This document shows, in pieces, positions 16,053 through 24,733 of a stretch of 64,000 bases of DNA. The position numbers and the translations under genes are program-made. Source of the stretch: Pseudomonas brenneri (GTDB lineage Bacteria; Pseudomonadota; Gammaproteobacteria; Pseudomonadales; Pseudomonadaceae); assembly GCF_007858285.1 (NCBI RefSeq), contig NZ_VFIL01000017.1:19103-83102 (forward strand), given 5' to 3'. The notes below the pieces were generated by a model, which saw only the letters and a list, made by a program, of their open reading frames with translations, was not told the origin of the DNA and did no database searches. Within the stretch, counting starts at the first letter, position 1. Each line of letters starts with the position of its first letter.

Positions 16053-17732
16053 TTACGCCGCTTTCGCTTCCAACTGGCTCAACGAGCGGTTCAGCGCGCT
16101 GAACACCGCCTTGAAGCTGGCCGTGGTGATGTTTTCATCGATCCCCACGCCATGCACCGGACGCTCGCCATTCACGCGCAGCTCGATGTAGGCCGCGGCC
16201 TTGGCGTTAGTCCCCGCGCCGATTGCATGTTCGTTATAGTCCATGATCTCGACACCAATCGGCAGGCCGGCTACCAGCGCTTCCAGCGCGCCGTTGCCCT
16301 TGCCGTGCCAGCGCAGGTTGGTTTCGCCCTGGCCCTTGCCGGAGACTTCAACTTCTACCGAGCTGTTGCCGTTTTCTTCCTGCAAGCGGTGGCTGACCAG
16401 CGCGTACGGGGTATTGGCTTGCAGGTATTCACGCTGCAACAGCGCGTGGATCTGCGAGGCAGTCATCTCCAGGCCTACGCGGTCGGTTTCGGCCTGTACC
16501 ACCTGGCTGAACTCGATCTGCATGCGGCGTGGCAAGCTGATGCCATATTCCTGTTCCAGCAGGTAAGCGATACCGCCCTTGCCCGACTGGCTATTGACGC
16601 GGATCACCGCCTCGTAGCTGCGGCCAATGTCGGCCGGGTCGATTGGCAGGTACGGCACTTCCCACAAGGTATCCGGTTTCTGCTGGGCGAAGCCCTTGCG
16701 GATCGCGTCCTGGTGGGAGCCGGAGAATGCGGTGTGGACCAGGTCGCCAACATACGGGTGACGTGGGTGTACCGGGATCTGGTTGCACTCCTCGACCACT
16801 TTGCGCACGCCGTCGATGTCGGAGAAGTCCAGCTCAGGGTTTACGCCCTGGGTGTAGAGGTTCAGCGCCACGGTGACGAGATCGACGTTACCCGTACGCT
16901 CGCCGTTGCCGAACAGGCAGCCTTCGACACGGTCGGCACCCGCCATCAGGCCCAGCTCGGTGGCGGCGACGCCAGTGCCACGGTCGTTGTGGGTGTGCAG
17001 GCTGATGATCACGCTGTCCCGACGGTTGATATGGCGACCGAACCATTCGATCTGGTCGGCATAGATGTTCGGCGTGGCGCATTCCACGGTGGCCGGCAGG
17101 TTGAGGATCATCTTGTGCTCGGGCGTCGGGTTCCACACCTCGATCACCGCGTCACACACTTCCTTGGCGAACTCAAGCTCAGTGGCGCTGAAGGTCTCTG
17201 GCGAGTACTCGAAAGTCCACTGGGTTTCCGGCTGCTGGGCAGCGTATTTGACGAACAGCTTGGCGGCGTCGACCGCGATGGCCTTGATCCCGTCCTTGTC
17301 CTGGTTGAACACGATACGACGGAAGGACGGCGAGGTGGCGTTGTACAAATGCACGATGGCCTTTTTGGCACCGCGCAGGGATTCGAACGTACGCGCGATC
17401 AAGTCTTCACGGCCCTGGGTCAGCACCTGGATGGTGGTGTCCTCGGGGATGTGGTTGTCTTCGATCAGGGTGCGCACGAAGTCGAAGTCGGTTTGCGATG
17501 CGGCTGGGAACGAGGCTTCGATTTCCTTCACACCGACGGCGACCAGGGTTTTCCAGAAGCGCAGTTTTTTCACCGCATCCATGGGCTCGATCAGCGACTG
17601 GTTGCCATCACGCAAATCGGAGCTGCACCAGATCGGCGCGCTGGTGATGGTCTTCGACGGCCAGGTGCGGTCCGGGATATCAATGGTCGGGAATGCGCGG
17701 TATTTCGAAGACGGGTCTTTGAGCATGCTCAT
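16053..17732 (-). CDS. leuA: 2-isopropylmalate synthase
   Basis: LeuA condenses acetyl-CoA with 2-ketoisovalerate, the first committed step of leucine synthesis. The 559-residue product is the longer (LeuA type 2, PRK03739-like) form. The DRE-TIM barrel shows WCSSDLRDGNQSLIEPM near residue 36 and the HxH metal motif in ISLHTHNDRGTG (about 240). The C-terminal allosteric leucine-binding domain (about 430-555) ends in GVGIDENITTASFKA. Two start ATGs six bases apart are possible; the first (17732) gives the common MSMLKDP N-terminus. An AAGGA site precedes it. A candidate leader peptide lies upstream. Confidence 0.97.
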   Translation of the reverse strand: MSMLKDPSSKYRAFPTIDIPDRTWPSKTITSAPIWCSSDLRDGNQSLIEPMDAVKKLRFWKTLVAVGVKEIEASFPAASQTDFDFVRTLIEDNHIPEDTTIQVLTQGREDLIARTFESLRGAKKAIVHLYNATSPSFRRIVFNQDKDGIKAIAVDAAKLFVKYAAQQPETQWTFEYSPETFSATELEFAKEVCDAVIEVWNPTPEHKMILNLPATVECATPNIYADQIEWFGRHINRRDSVIISLHTHNDRGTGVAATELGLMAGADRVEGCLFGNGERTGNVDLVTVALNLYTQGVNPELDFSDIDGVRKVVEECNQIPVHPRHPYVGDLVHTAFSGSHQDAIRKGFAQQKPDTLWEVPYLPIDPADIGRSYEAVIRVNSQSGKGGIAYLLEQEYGISLPRRMQIEFSQVVQAETDRVGLEMTASQIHALLQREYLQANTPYALVSHRLQEENGNSSVEVEVSGKGQGETNLRWHGKGNGALEALVAGLPIGVEIMDYNEHAIGAGTNAKAAAYIELRVNGERPVHGVGIDENITTASFKAVFSALNRSLSQLEAKAA

Positions 17733-17820
17733 CAGAAGAATCCTTGTTGTAGGGCCGAAAAGAGGCGGCCTGCCAGAAAGCGTTTATTAGGGATGCAAAT
17801 CGGGGACGAGGCAGATCGAT

Positions 17821-17898
17821 TCAGCCTGGCAGTCGTGCGCTGACAAGGCACAGGCTGCGGTGCTGACGAAGCTGAATGAGGGTATGAGAGGTTTTCAT
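17821..17898 (-). CDS. Putative leuA leader peptide (25 residues)
   Basis: This short ORF, ending 88 nt before leuA on the same strand, encodes 25 residues starting MKTSHTLIQLRQHRS and ending CLVSARLPG. Five residues are leucine, and a weak AGGG site lies 8 nt upstream of its ATG. The region after it can form two stems: 17826-17832 with 17770-17776, and 17766-17770 with 17753-17757. That layout suggests attenuation or ribosome-mediated control of leuA by leucine or another charged tRNA. No classic run of Leu codons and no strong U-tract is present, so the mechanism is inference. Confidence 0.55.
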   Translation of the reverse strand: MKTSHTLIQLRQHRSLCLVSARLPG

Positions 17899-18060
17899 GG
17901 GTTTAACCCTAACCGCGGGAAGGGAGGATGGCAAGCAGCTGGGAAAAATTGAGATAAACTCCATCGTTTATGAAATAAGCGAGATTTTATTGTGTGAATA
18001 TTTTGCTTTGTTTGTTTTTATTGCTTTGTATTTCTAAGGTGCGCAATCGGTTTGGCGGCA
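17899..18060 (-). other. AT-rich upstream region of leuA leader
   Basis: About 160 nt of unusually AT-rich sequence separate the leader ORF from the toxin gene end. A leuA promoter is expected here, reading on the minus strand, but I could not pick a convincing -35/-10 pair. No coding ORF is supported. Confidence 0.5.
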
Positions 18061-18088
18061 GACCATGCGGTTTTCAAACCCCATGGTC
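18061..18088 (-). terminator. Hairpin downstream of the toxin-like gene
   Basis: GACCATG (18061-18067) pairs with CATGGTC (18082-18088), and GGTTT with AAACC inside, giving about 12 bp. It lies 24 nt beyond the toxin stop on the minus strand. No T-run follows, so termination would be weak or Rho-assisted. Confidence 0.45.
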
Positions 18089-18111
18089 GTTGCCAATACG
18101 ACGGTCTTCGG

Positions 18112-21100
18112 CTAGAGCGTCAGTTTGTCGATGTTGTAGTCGATATGAATATCTCCCACAGGCTCCGGCATGCTGGTGCCTCGTATGATCTTCAGCGGTG
18201 GCGGCGGGGTATGGGGCGGGTGGCTGACTGTGCTCGTCGTACCTTTGATGGACGGGGAGAGAGAAATTCCCACGCCTCCCGTCAACTCAGAGACACCCGG
18301 AATATTGTCATAAGTGTTGATATGCGCTTTACCGAGCAGTGCCACGAACTTTTCTCCAGTCGGGGTCTGCTTGATGATTTGCGTGGCGGCATAGTTGAAC
18401 TCTGCCAGACGGTCATCGGTGAAACGTACATTGTTTATCCTGGATTTGAGGTTGTCTGTATGCATGGTCAACTCACGATGTTCAAGGCCGATGACCTTGA
18501 TATCGTGGGCCTCGGCGGCCTTGATGACATCTGCGAACGTTGGGCTGTTCGGTGTATAGGCCTGCTCATAAGATCGCGGCCAGGCGTACACGGCATCAGC
18601 GGGGGTATAGGCTCCGGAGCCAAAACCGGGAGCGCCTTGCAGAAATGGCGCATTTTCCAGATAAATGACAGTGACGCCGTTATTTTTGAAGTGCTGCATC
18701 TGATCGATCAGGAACTGAAAACCGACCGGTTCGTCATGGACTTCGCCGAACACCAGCCCCCTGACGCCAGGTTGTGACAGCGTGCTCTGGATGACGCTCT
18801 TGGGTGTGTCACTGGTGCCCAGTGGTTGAAGCAGAGGGCGTACAGGCATCTGGCCCGAGGCCTGGCTGGCGTAAAACTCATCCATGTCTCGCCTGAACCA
18901 GCGCCGCAGTTGTCCGGTAACAGCGGGGTTTCCATTAAAATCACCGGCTGCAACGCCCTTGATCACGCGGTCCATATACTCATCAAGTGGCGGTGTATGT
19001 TTTCGCCTGTTTCCTCCCGGCAATTGACTCAACCGCCATTCCCCGCTCTCTGTCGATTGCATGAACGCCACATTTCTGATGGTTTTCGGCGCATCCAGCG
19101 GTGCATTGGGGTCGACAATATTCACCTGGCCATATCTGGCCTTGAACGCTGAATCAATTTGATAAGGCTTGTTGATTCCAGTGCTGTCGGTGAAGCGGAT
19201 GTACCAGTTTTCGCCGGCCTGATAAATGCCGTCGGCTCTGGGTTGGATGTCCTTGAGGACTTCTTCGGGGACGCTGTAGGCGCTGAGGTCTCGCATGGGG
19301 ATAGCGGTGGGAGCGTCGGGCAGAACCTGGGAAAACCGGATGCCCACGCTCGTTGAAGGGACGACGGGAGGGATAGGTGGCTTGGGCGCAAACTCTCCTG
19401 GTATCGATAGCGATCTGGTCGACGGTGCCCGTACAGTTGGCGCTGAGACCGTGCTGAAGACTGGGCGCAAGGGGGCGCTCGGTACGTGGGGAAGGCCTGA
19501 GGCGTGGGTGGTAAAGTCCGCGTAAAGTTGGGCCCGGACACCTTTGTTCAATAGTCCGCCGGGCAATTGCCAGGCATGGGTCCGTATGGTTTTCAGCGCG
19601 GCCTTGACTAACCGATTGCCGAACTTGACCACGGTAGAAACGCCGCGGCCGATAACCGGGAGCAAGTCCAGGAAAATCGTAGCCACTTCGATGCCAAACA
19701 TAATTTTGTTACGTGTCGATTGGGTGGCCACTTCTGCGCTGCTGGTTGATTGAAAGTCGGCTTTGTCGATCAGCAAGCGTGACAGTTGGCTGTACATCTC
19801 ATCGTGGATATTCGTAGGTATCGGCGTAAGGGTGGCGAGGCCAGCGTGACGCTTGCCAATATTGCCGGTCGCATGGGCTAGTTCGACGAAATCGGAACCA
19901 AGACTCTGGGAGAACTTTTTTATCGACTCCGTGGTTTTTTCGAAGTCGTTTTTTTCTATCGGTGATTTCCTGCTGGCGGTGTAGGCCTTCCATTCTTTCT
20001 TATCCAACAGCGTCGTCAAAGCCTCCAGGTTGGGCAACTCACGGAACGACAACCCATCAGGAGCCCCCGGGGTGTAGAGCACCAGGGATGAATCGGTGTT
20101 GTTGCCGATGACCATCGTGCCACGCACAGGCTGGCCAAGTTGGGCCAGGGTATTGGCGACAATGTTTTGCCCGTCCACCTGAGGGCGATTGGTCGGGGCT
20201 GGATAATCAAGGATCGTTTGAATCCACTGCATACCCCGCTTCGAGGTGGTATCCGTGGTGGCTTTAGCCTGGAACCCATCAGGGTTGAGTTGCGCCAGGA
20301 AGGCTTCTTTCTCCATCAACTCCGAGTGGTTGGCTTTCCAGGCATTGCGCAAGTCTGCGGCGGGGCCGGACTCTGCATCGGTCGCCATGCGCCCCTCAAG
20401 TAGCTTGGTGTATTCGCCGCCTACATCTGCGTCGTTGAGCAGGGTCTTGAGTTGTTGCATATCGAGAATGACCGGTAGCCCCTGACTATCCAGGATGGGG
20501 GAGCCCTGGGTGTCCAGCAGCGGAAGAGTCATGGTGGTTTTGGTGTGCTTGTTGCTCTCGCCTGTTTCCCAGTGGGTTGGGTTCTTCAGGGCCAGGTCGC
20601 TCAATGACAGGTAGGTCGTCGTGGTTGAGGGTTGCTGTGGAATACCTGAACGACCGAGGTGGAAACGTGTTTGGGTGACCACCTTTACCTTCAATTGGTC
20701 GGCATCCATATTTGTCAGAGGGTAGGCGTCTTTGATGGCGCCATTCATTTTTGTTCTGGAGAAGCTCGACAGGCTTGGAATCTTTTCCATGAGAGAGGCA
20801 AGTTTGGCGGTACTCTTTTCTTCTTTGCTTTCCAAGTGATTAAAGATTGTTTCTTGCGCGGGGCTGAGGTTCCTCAACCAGTCCGGCTGTTTTTTTTCGG
20901 CGAGCTTTTCGTTCCGCACGAGCATCGCGTTGGTGCCGTCGACTTGGGCTGACCAGTCTGCGGCTTCATCCAAGGCATCCATCAACTTCGGATCCTGTAA
21001 CGGGTTGGTGGCCGGTGGGTTGTCAGACGTAAAGGTCTTGGTCAGGACAGTGTCGACTTCAGCCGCCTGGCGCTTGAGCAGCAAAGGTATCCCTTCGGCC

Positions 21101-21813
21101 AGCACATCCCCCGCCAGGGGGGTGGCCCCGAGCATCAGATCATCTCCCGTCGGCGGTGAGGCGCGGTTTTGCACCGGCAGCGGCAGGCTTTGCCTCAGCA
21201 GTTCGGCGCCGGGGCCGCCACTGTCAAGTCGTTGCACCAAGGCTTGGCGTAGCAGTGCTGGCGTTGCGAACTCCTCGAAACCTTCGCTGGGCGTATAGAG
21301 CACCACGGGACCGTTCTGCTCGTTGAGCGTGATTGTCCGGTTGCTCCCCGGTGATGTCAGAGTGTCAGCCGATGCCCCATCGTTGCTGGTGATCATGAAT
21401 GCACCGGCGAAGGCCGCTCCGTGTTCGCTGCCATCATCAATGGTGATGGGGTACACGCCGGGTCTTGTTCCGGTGGGCAGGTTGCTTTCCCGTTCTTCGA
21501 GTGTGGGGTAGCGCAATGCGCTGTCGACCAACTGTTTACTCGCCGGGCTCAGTGTACCGTCCATCACACGCAGGGCTGCCAGGGTCGACAGTTGTTGCTT
21601 GTGCATCCACAGCAGTTGTTCCAGGGGCGACTGTGGACTTTTGGGCGGGCCGGGTGTTGTCCAGTATTCCAGGAGTGCCCGTGGAAAGTCATTGGCAATA
21701 GCTCGGGCGAGGGTGTGCAGTGAGTCTGAGGCCTGGAGGGTATCGGTGGCGGTGGGTCGTGAATTGGACCCTGACGTCCGGCTCTTCGATAAACCGTTCG
21801 GCCGGATTGGCAT
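18112..21813 (-). CDS. Dermonecrotic-toxin-domain protein with C-terminal TIKI/ChaN-like domain (main fragment)
   Basis: This large protein (1233 residues from ATG 21813) is of the type usually annotated in Pseudomonas as dermonecrotic toxin domain or membrane-targeted effector domain protein. The N-terminal part has the PGVYPITI...GAFMITSND block (about residues 117-145), and LYTPGAPDGLSFREL lies near 575. A hydrophobic stretch around 700-730 (FGIEVATIFLDLLPVIG) may insert into membranes. The C-terminal domain (about 1010-1200) carries GEVHDEP and LLGKAHINT, the paired motifs of TIKI/ChaN/EreA-like metal-dependent folds. No signal peptide, immunity gene or secretion gene is adjacent. The reading frame probably continues upstream from the 21689-22267 ORF through a frameshift. 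AGGGAG lies 5 nt before this ATG, so an internal start cannot be excluded. Function is inferred. Confidence 0.8.
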   Translation of the reverse strand: MPIRPNGLSKSRTSGSNSRPTATDTLQASDSLHTLARAIANDFPRALLEYWTTPGPPKSPQSPLEQLLWMHKQQLSTLAALRVMDGTLSPASKQLVDSALRYPTLEERESNLPTGTRPGVYPITIDDGSEHGAAFAGAFMITSNDGASADTLTSPGSNRTITLNEQNGPVVLYTPSEGFEEFATPALLRQALVQRLDSGGPGAELLRQSLPLPVQNRASPPTGDDLMLGATPLAGDVLAEGIPLLLKRQAAEVDTVLTKTFTSDNPPATNPLQDPKLMDALDEAADWSAQVDGTNAMLVRNEKLAEKKQPDWLRNLSPAQETIFNHLESKEEKSTAKLASLMEKIPSLSSFSRTKMNGAIKDAYPLTNMDADQLKVKVVTQTRFHLGRSGIPQQPSTTTTYLSLSDLALKNPTHWETGESNKHTKTTMTLPLLDTQGSPILDSQGLPVILDMQQLKTLLNDADVGGEYTKLLEGRMATDAESGPAADLRNAWKANHSELMEKEAFLAQLNPDGFQAKATTDTTSKRGMQWIQTILDYPAPTNRPQVDGQNIVANTLAQLGQPVRGTMVIGNNTDSSLVLYTPGAPDGLSFRELPNLEALTTLLDKKEWKAYTASRKSPIEKNDFEKTTESIKKFSQSLGSDFVELAHATGNIGKRHAGLATLTPIPTNIHDEMYSQLSRLLIDKADFQSTSSAEVATQSTRNKIMFGIEVATIFLDLLPVIGRGVSTVVKFGNRLVKAALKTIRTHAWQLPGGLLNKGVRAQLYADFTTHASGLPHVPSAPLRPVFSTVSAPTVRAPSTRSLSIPGEFAPKPPIPPVVPSTSVGIRFSQVLPDAPTAIPMRDLSAYSVPEEVLKDIQPRADGIYQAGENWYIRFTDSTGINKPYQIDSAFKARYGQVNIVDPNAPLDAPKTIRNVAFMQSTESGEWRLSQLPGGNRRKHTPPLDEYMDRVIKGVAAGDFNGNPAVTGQLRRWFRRDMDEFYASQASGQMPVRPLLQPLGTSDTPKSVIQSTLSQPGVRGLVFGEVHDEPVGFQFLIDQMQHFKNNGVTVIYLENAPFLQGAPGFGSGAYTPADAVYAWPRSYEQAYTPNSPTFADVIKAAEAHDIKVIGLEHRELTMHTDNLKSRINNVRFTDDRLAEFNYAATQIIKQTPTGEKFVALLGKAHINTYDNIPGVSELTGGVGISLSPSIKGTTSTVSHPPHTPPPPLKIIRGTSMPEPVGDIHIDYNIDKLTL

Positions 21814-22267
21814 GAATCTCCCTGATTGCCCTACCGAGGGCCTTCATGAGGGGCTCTGAAGATAGCAACGTATCGCCACGGTATCGGTTGAAGGAAATTC
21901 TGTCCGGGTCGACAGGGGCCAGTTTGGGAAACGCTTGCGCTATCCGTGCCTGCAGGAAATGTGCGAAGCCGGGTTGTTGATCTTGCAGTGCGGCCATGTT
22001 GTTCGCGAGTGTGGCGTACTGTTCGCTCAGTAACTGTTGGTCGCCGACCTTGAAGTGGTCCGAGAGTGGGCTACGCAGGGCGGTAGCGGGTCTTATGCCC
22101 GATGACTTGACTGACAGATTGTCCAGACCCCTAACGGAGGAGCGGCTCTTGGTAACTGCGGATGGGATGCCCGGATCGCTGGCCTGGTGAGCCGGCGGTG
22201 ATTCTTCAGAGGGGGGCGGGGCAAGAAACGGTTGGGGCGCGATGGATTGAGGTGCAGAGATAGTCAT
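21689..22267 (-). pseudogene. N-terminal part of the same toxin-like protein, out of frame with the rest
   Basis: This 192-residue ORF begins at an ATG with a GGAG site 8 nt upstream. It overlaps the next frame over 21689-21813. Its sequence up to about 21,760 (QLLSEQYATLANNMAALQ, then FAHFLQARIAQAFPKL and DPDRISFNRY) is of the kind that begins dermonecrotic-toxin-domain proteins. It then degenerates into a low-complexity tail (HRHRYPPGLRL...), just where the other frame takes up sensible protein. Joining the two requires a single +1 shift, giving one protein of about 1386 residues. It may be a real disruption, a sequencing error, or programmed frameshifting. Confidence 0.65.
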
Positions 22268-22387
22268 CAAAGGAACTCCAAAAGGCTTGCTTTAGGTGTC
22301 CTTGCGCGCAGGTTGTCTTCCCTGGAATTCGAGGAGTGGGTGATGAGTCAACCCCTGGGGGTTCCTTAAAAAATGTAAGAGCATGGC

Positions 22388-22419
22388 CGAGCACTGCACC
22401 GAATTCGGCGCAGTGCTCG
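22388..22419 (-). terminator. Hairpin between the M23 peptidase gene and the toxin gene
   Basis: CGAGCACTGC (22388-22397) and GCAGTGCTCG (22410-22419) form a perfect 10-bp stem around a 12-nt loop. On the minus strand it follows the M23 peptidase gene by 80 nt, with TTTTTT appearing about 17 nt after the stem. It probably ends the xseA-peptidase transcript before the toxin gene. Confidence 0.55.
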
Positions 22420-22498
22420 TTGAGAGGGGGGCAGGTTGCTGCGTAGAGGTCTGCCGCTTAATGCCGCGGCATGTTTTGCAGTATGTGAGGTCAGGTGT

Positions 22499-23320
22499 TT
22501 AAGGCTGGAAGGCCCCGATAAAAATCGCTGGGTCGACCCGAGCGTCATTGAGGCTGACATTCCAATGCATATGCGGCCCGGTTGCTCGGCCCGTCGAACC
22601 GACTTTGCCGACCACGGCCCCACGTACCAATGGCTGGCCCACCTTCACATCAATCGTCGACATATGGCAGAACATGCTGATAAAGCCCTGGCCATGGTCG
22701 ACAAACACGGTATTGCCGTTAAAGAAGTAGTTGCCGATCAGGATCACCTTGCCGTTGGCCGGGGTCTTGATCGGCGTGCCTGCGGGCACCGCAAAGTCCA
22801 GGCCAGAATGCGGGTTGCGCTCCTCGCCATTGAAGAACCGGCGTACCCCGAACTTGCTCGACAGCGGCCCGTTCACCGGCTTGTCCAGCACCAGGTTGCT
22901 CGGGATATTCGGGCTGAAGGTGCGGTAGGCCTTGATCTGCACAGCCAATTCGCTTTCGATGCGCTTGAGTTGTGCGGGCGCTGGGTTTACCTGGCTTTTG
23001 TTCTTCAGGGTGATGCGTTGCTCCGGGTATTTCTTGAAGCCGACGATGAACGGCAGGTTGCGCCCGCCGCTGCTGATCTGGTGGTTGCCCGGCTTGATGG
23101 TCAGCGGGATGCCGACGATGGCCAGCCAATTGTCCTGTTCCTTGACCACCAGCACCGGTTTGCCCTGATAGGTCGCTTTCGGTGGTGTGGCCGCAGCGCC
23201 CAGTTCGACCACTGCCACGCCACCCGGCACCGGTTTGTTCAGCACGCGGGTGATGTAGCTGTCGGCATGGGCGGTGAAGGTCAGGCACAGCAGCATCAGC
23301 AAACTTGAAATACGCAGCAT
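22499..23320 (-). CDS. Periplasmic M23 family metallopeptidase
   Basis: This 273-residue exported protein has a signal peptide (about residues 1-19, ending AHA) and a C-terminal LytM/M23 domain. The zinc site is complete: HSGLDFAVPAGTP (H-x3-D, about residues 182-186) and GPHMHWNVS (H-x-H, about 252-254). Such enzymes cut peptide crosslinks in peptidoglycan. The N-terminal half (about 20-130) is a beta-rich region that probably guides substrate binding. It lies 3 nt downstream of xseA, suggesting one transcript. The exact bond cleaved cannot be told from sequence. Confidence 0.93.
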   Translation of the reverse strand: MLRISSLLMLLCLTFTAHADSYITRVLNKPVPGGVAVVELGAAATPPKATYQGKPVLVVKEQDNWLAIVGIPLTIKPGNHQISSGGRNLPFIVGFKKYPEQRITLKNKSQVNPAPAQLKRIESELAVQIKAYRTFSPNIPSNLVLDKPVNGPLSSKFGVRRFFNGEERNPHSGLDFAVPAGTPIKTPANGKVILIGNYFFNGNTVFVDHGQGFISMFCHMSTIDVKVGQPLVRGAVVGKVGSTGRATGPHMHWNVSLNDARVDPAIFIGAFQP

Positions 23321-23323
23321 GAA

Positions 23324-24703
23324 TCAATCCAGTAAAGAGAGGGTGACAGGGGTGAGGTGGTTGTCTTCCACCCGCACCTGCAACTGGCCTTCGCCCAGGC
23401 GCGCAGTAAGGCGCTGGCCGGTATGGGTTTGCGCAGCATCGCGAATGGCTTGGCCGCGCTCATCCAGCAAAATGCTGTAGCCGCGCCCCAGGGTCGCCAG
23501 GGGGCTGACGACGTGCAGGGTTTGCACCTGGCTTTGCAGTTGCAGGCGCCGGGCCTTGAGGCCTTCGCGCATGGCCCGCGGCAGGCGTTCGGCGAGACTG
23601 TCCAGGCGCTGGCGCAGCAGCGCCAGTTGCCGCCCCGGATGCTGGCCGGCCAGGCGGGTTTCCAGGCGGATCAGGCGTTCGCGCCGGGTGTTGAGATTGC
23701 GCTCGAAAGCCCGACGCAGGCGCATATCCAGGTCGTCCAGGCGCTGTGCCTGCTGGCGCAAACGCTCGCCGGGATGGCGCAGGCGCCGAGCCATGCCTTC
23801 CAGGCGCAGGCGGTCATGGACCAGGCGATTGCGCATCAGCATCACCAGGCGCCGGTGCAGGCTATCGACCTGGCGCACCAGGTTGCTGGAGTCCGGCGCC
23901 AGCAATTCGGCGGCGGCGGAGGGCGTTGGTGCGCGCACGTCGGCCACGAAGTCACTGATGGACACATCGGTCTCATGGCCGACCGCACTGACGATGGGCG
24001 TTACGCAAGCATCAATGGCACGTGCCACGGCTTCTTCGTTGAAACACCAGAGGTCTTCCAGTGAGCCGCCACCACGGGCCAGGATCAGCGCATCAAAACC
24101 ACGGGCATCCGCCAGTTTGAGGGCGCGGACAATCTGCGCGACGGCTTCACGGCCTTGCACGGCGGTGGGGATCAGGGTCAGTTGCACGTTCGGTGCACGG
24201 CGCTGGAACACGCTGATGATGTCGCGAATAACCGCGCCGGTCGGTGAGCTGATAATGCCGATCCGTCGCGGGTGGGCCGGCAGCGGCACCTTGCGCTCGG
24301 CACTGAACAGGCCTTCGGCGCTGAGCTTTTCCTTCAGCGCATCGAAGGCCAGGCGCAGCGCACCGTCGCCGGCCGGCTCCACGGTGTCGAGGATCAATTG
24401 GTAGTCGCCACGGCCCTCGAACAGCGAGACCTTGCCGCGCACCTTGACCGCCAGGCCATCCTTGAGCGCCTGGCGTACCCGCGCGGCGTTATTGCGAAAC
24501 AGCGCGCAACGCACCTGCGCGCCGCTGTCCTTGAGGGTGAAGTACACATGACCGGAGGCCGGGCGGGCGAGGTTGGAGATCTCGCCTTCGACCCAGATAT
24601 TGGTGAACACGTCTTCGAGCAACACCCGCGCACGGCCGTTGAGCTGGCTGACAGTCAGGACTTCGCGGTCCAGGCCCAGGCGGGCAAACGGGTCTTTAAT
24701 CAT
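23324..24703 (-). CDS. xseA: Exodeoxyribonuclease VII large subunit
   Basis: XseA is the catalytic subunit of exonuclease VII, which degrades single-stranded DNA from both ends. The 459-residue product has an N-terminal OB fold (about residues 17-110; VWVEGEISN-like and HVYFTLKD segments). The catalytic domain includes GIISSPTGAVIRD, ILARGGGSLEDLW and SAVGHETDVSISDFVAD. A long Arg/Leu-rich coiled-coil region (about 275-400) follows. It is transcribed toward the M23 peptidase gene. The small subunit XseB is not in this window. Confidence 0.97.
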   Translation of the reverse strand: MIKDPFARLGLDREVLTVSQLNGRARVLLEDVFTNIWVEGEISNLARPASGHVYFTLKDSGAQVRCALFRNNAARVRQALKDGLAVKVRGKVSLFEGRGDYQLILDTVEPAGDGALRLAFDALKEKLSAEGLFSAERKVPLPAHPRRIGIISSPTGAVIRDIISVFQRRAPNVQLTLIPTAVQGREAVAQIVRALKLADARGFDALILARGGGSLEDLWCFNEEAVARAIDACVTPIVSAVGHETDVSISDFVADVRAPTPSAAAELLAPDSSNLVRQVDSLHRRLVMLMRNRLVHDRLRLEGMARRLRHPGERLRQQAQRLDDLDMRLRRAFERNLNTRRERLIRLETRLAGQHPGRQLALLRQRLDSLAERLPRAMREGLKARRLQLQSQVQTLHVVSPLATLGRGYSILLDERGQAIRDAAQTHTGQRLTARLGEGQLQVRVEDNHLTPVTLSLLD

Positions 24704-24733
24704 GGGAGGAGATCTTTAGTCATGGGCGGCAGT

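Noticed and set aside
16035..17843. Open frame of 602 codons on the + strand opposite leuA
   Set aside because: Antisense shadow of leuA with no family resemblance.
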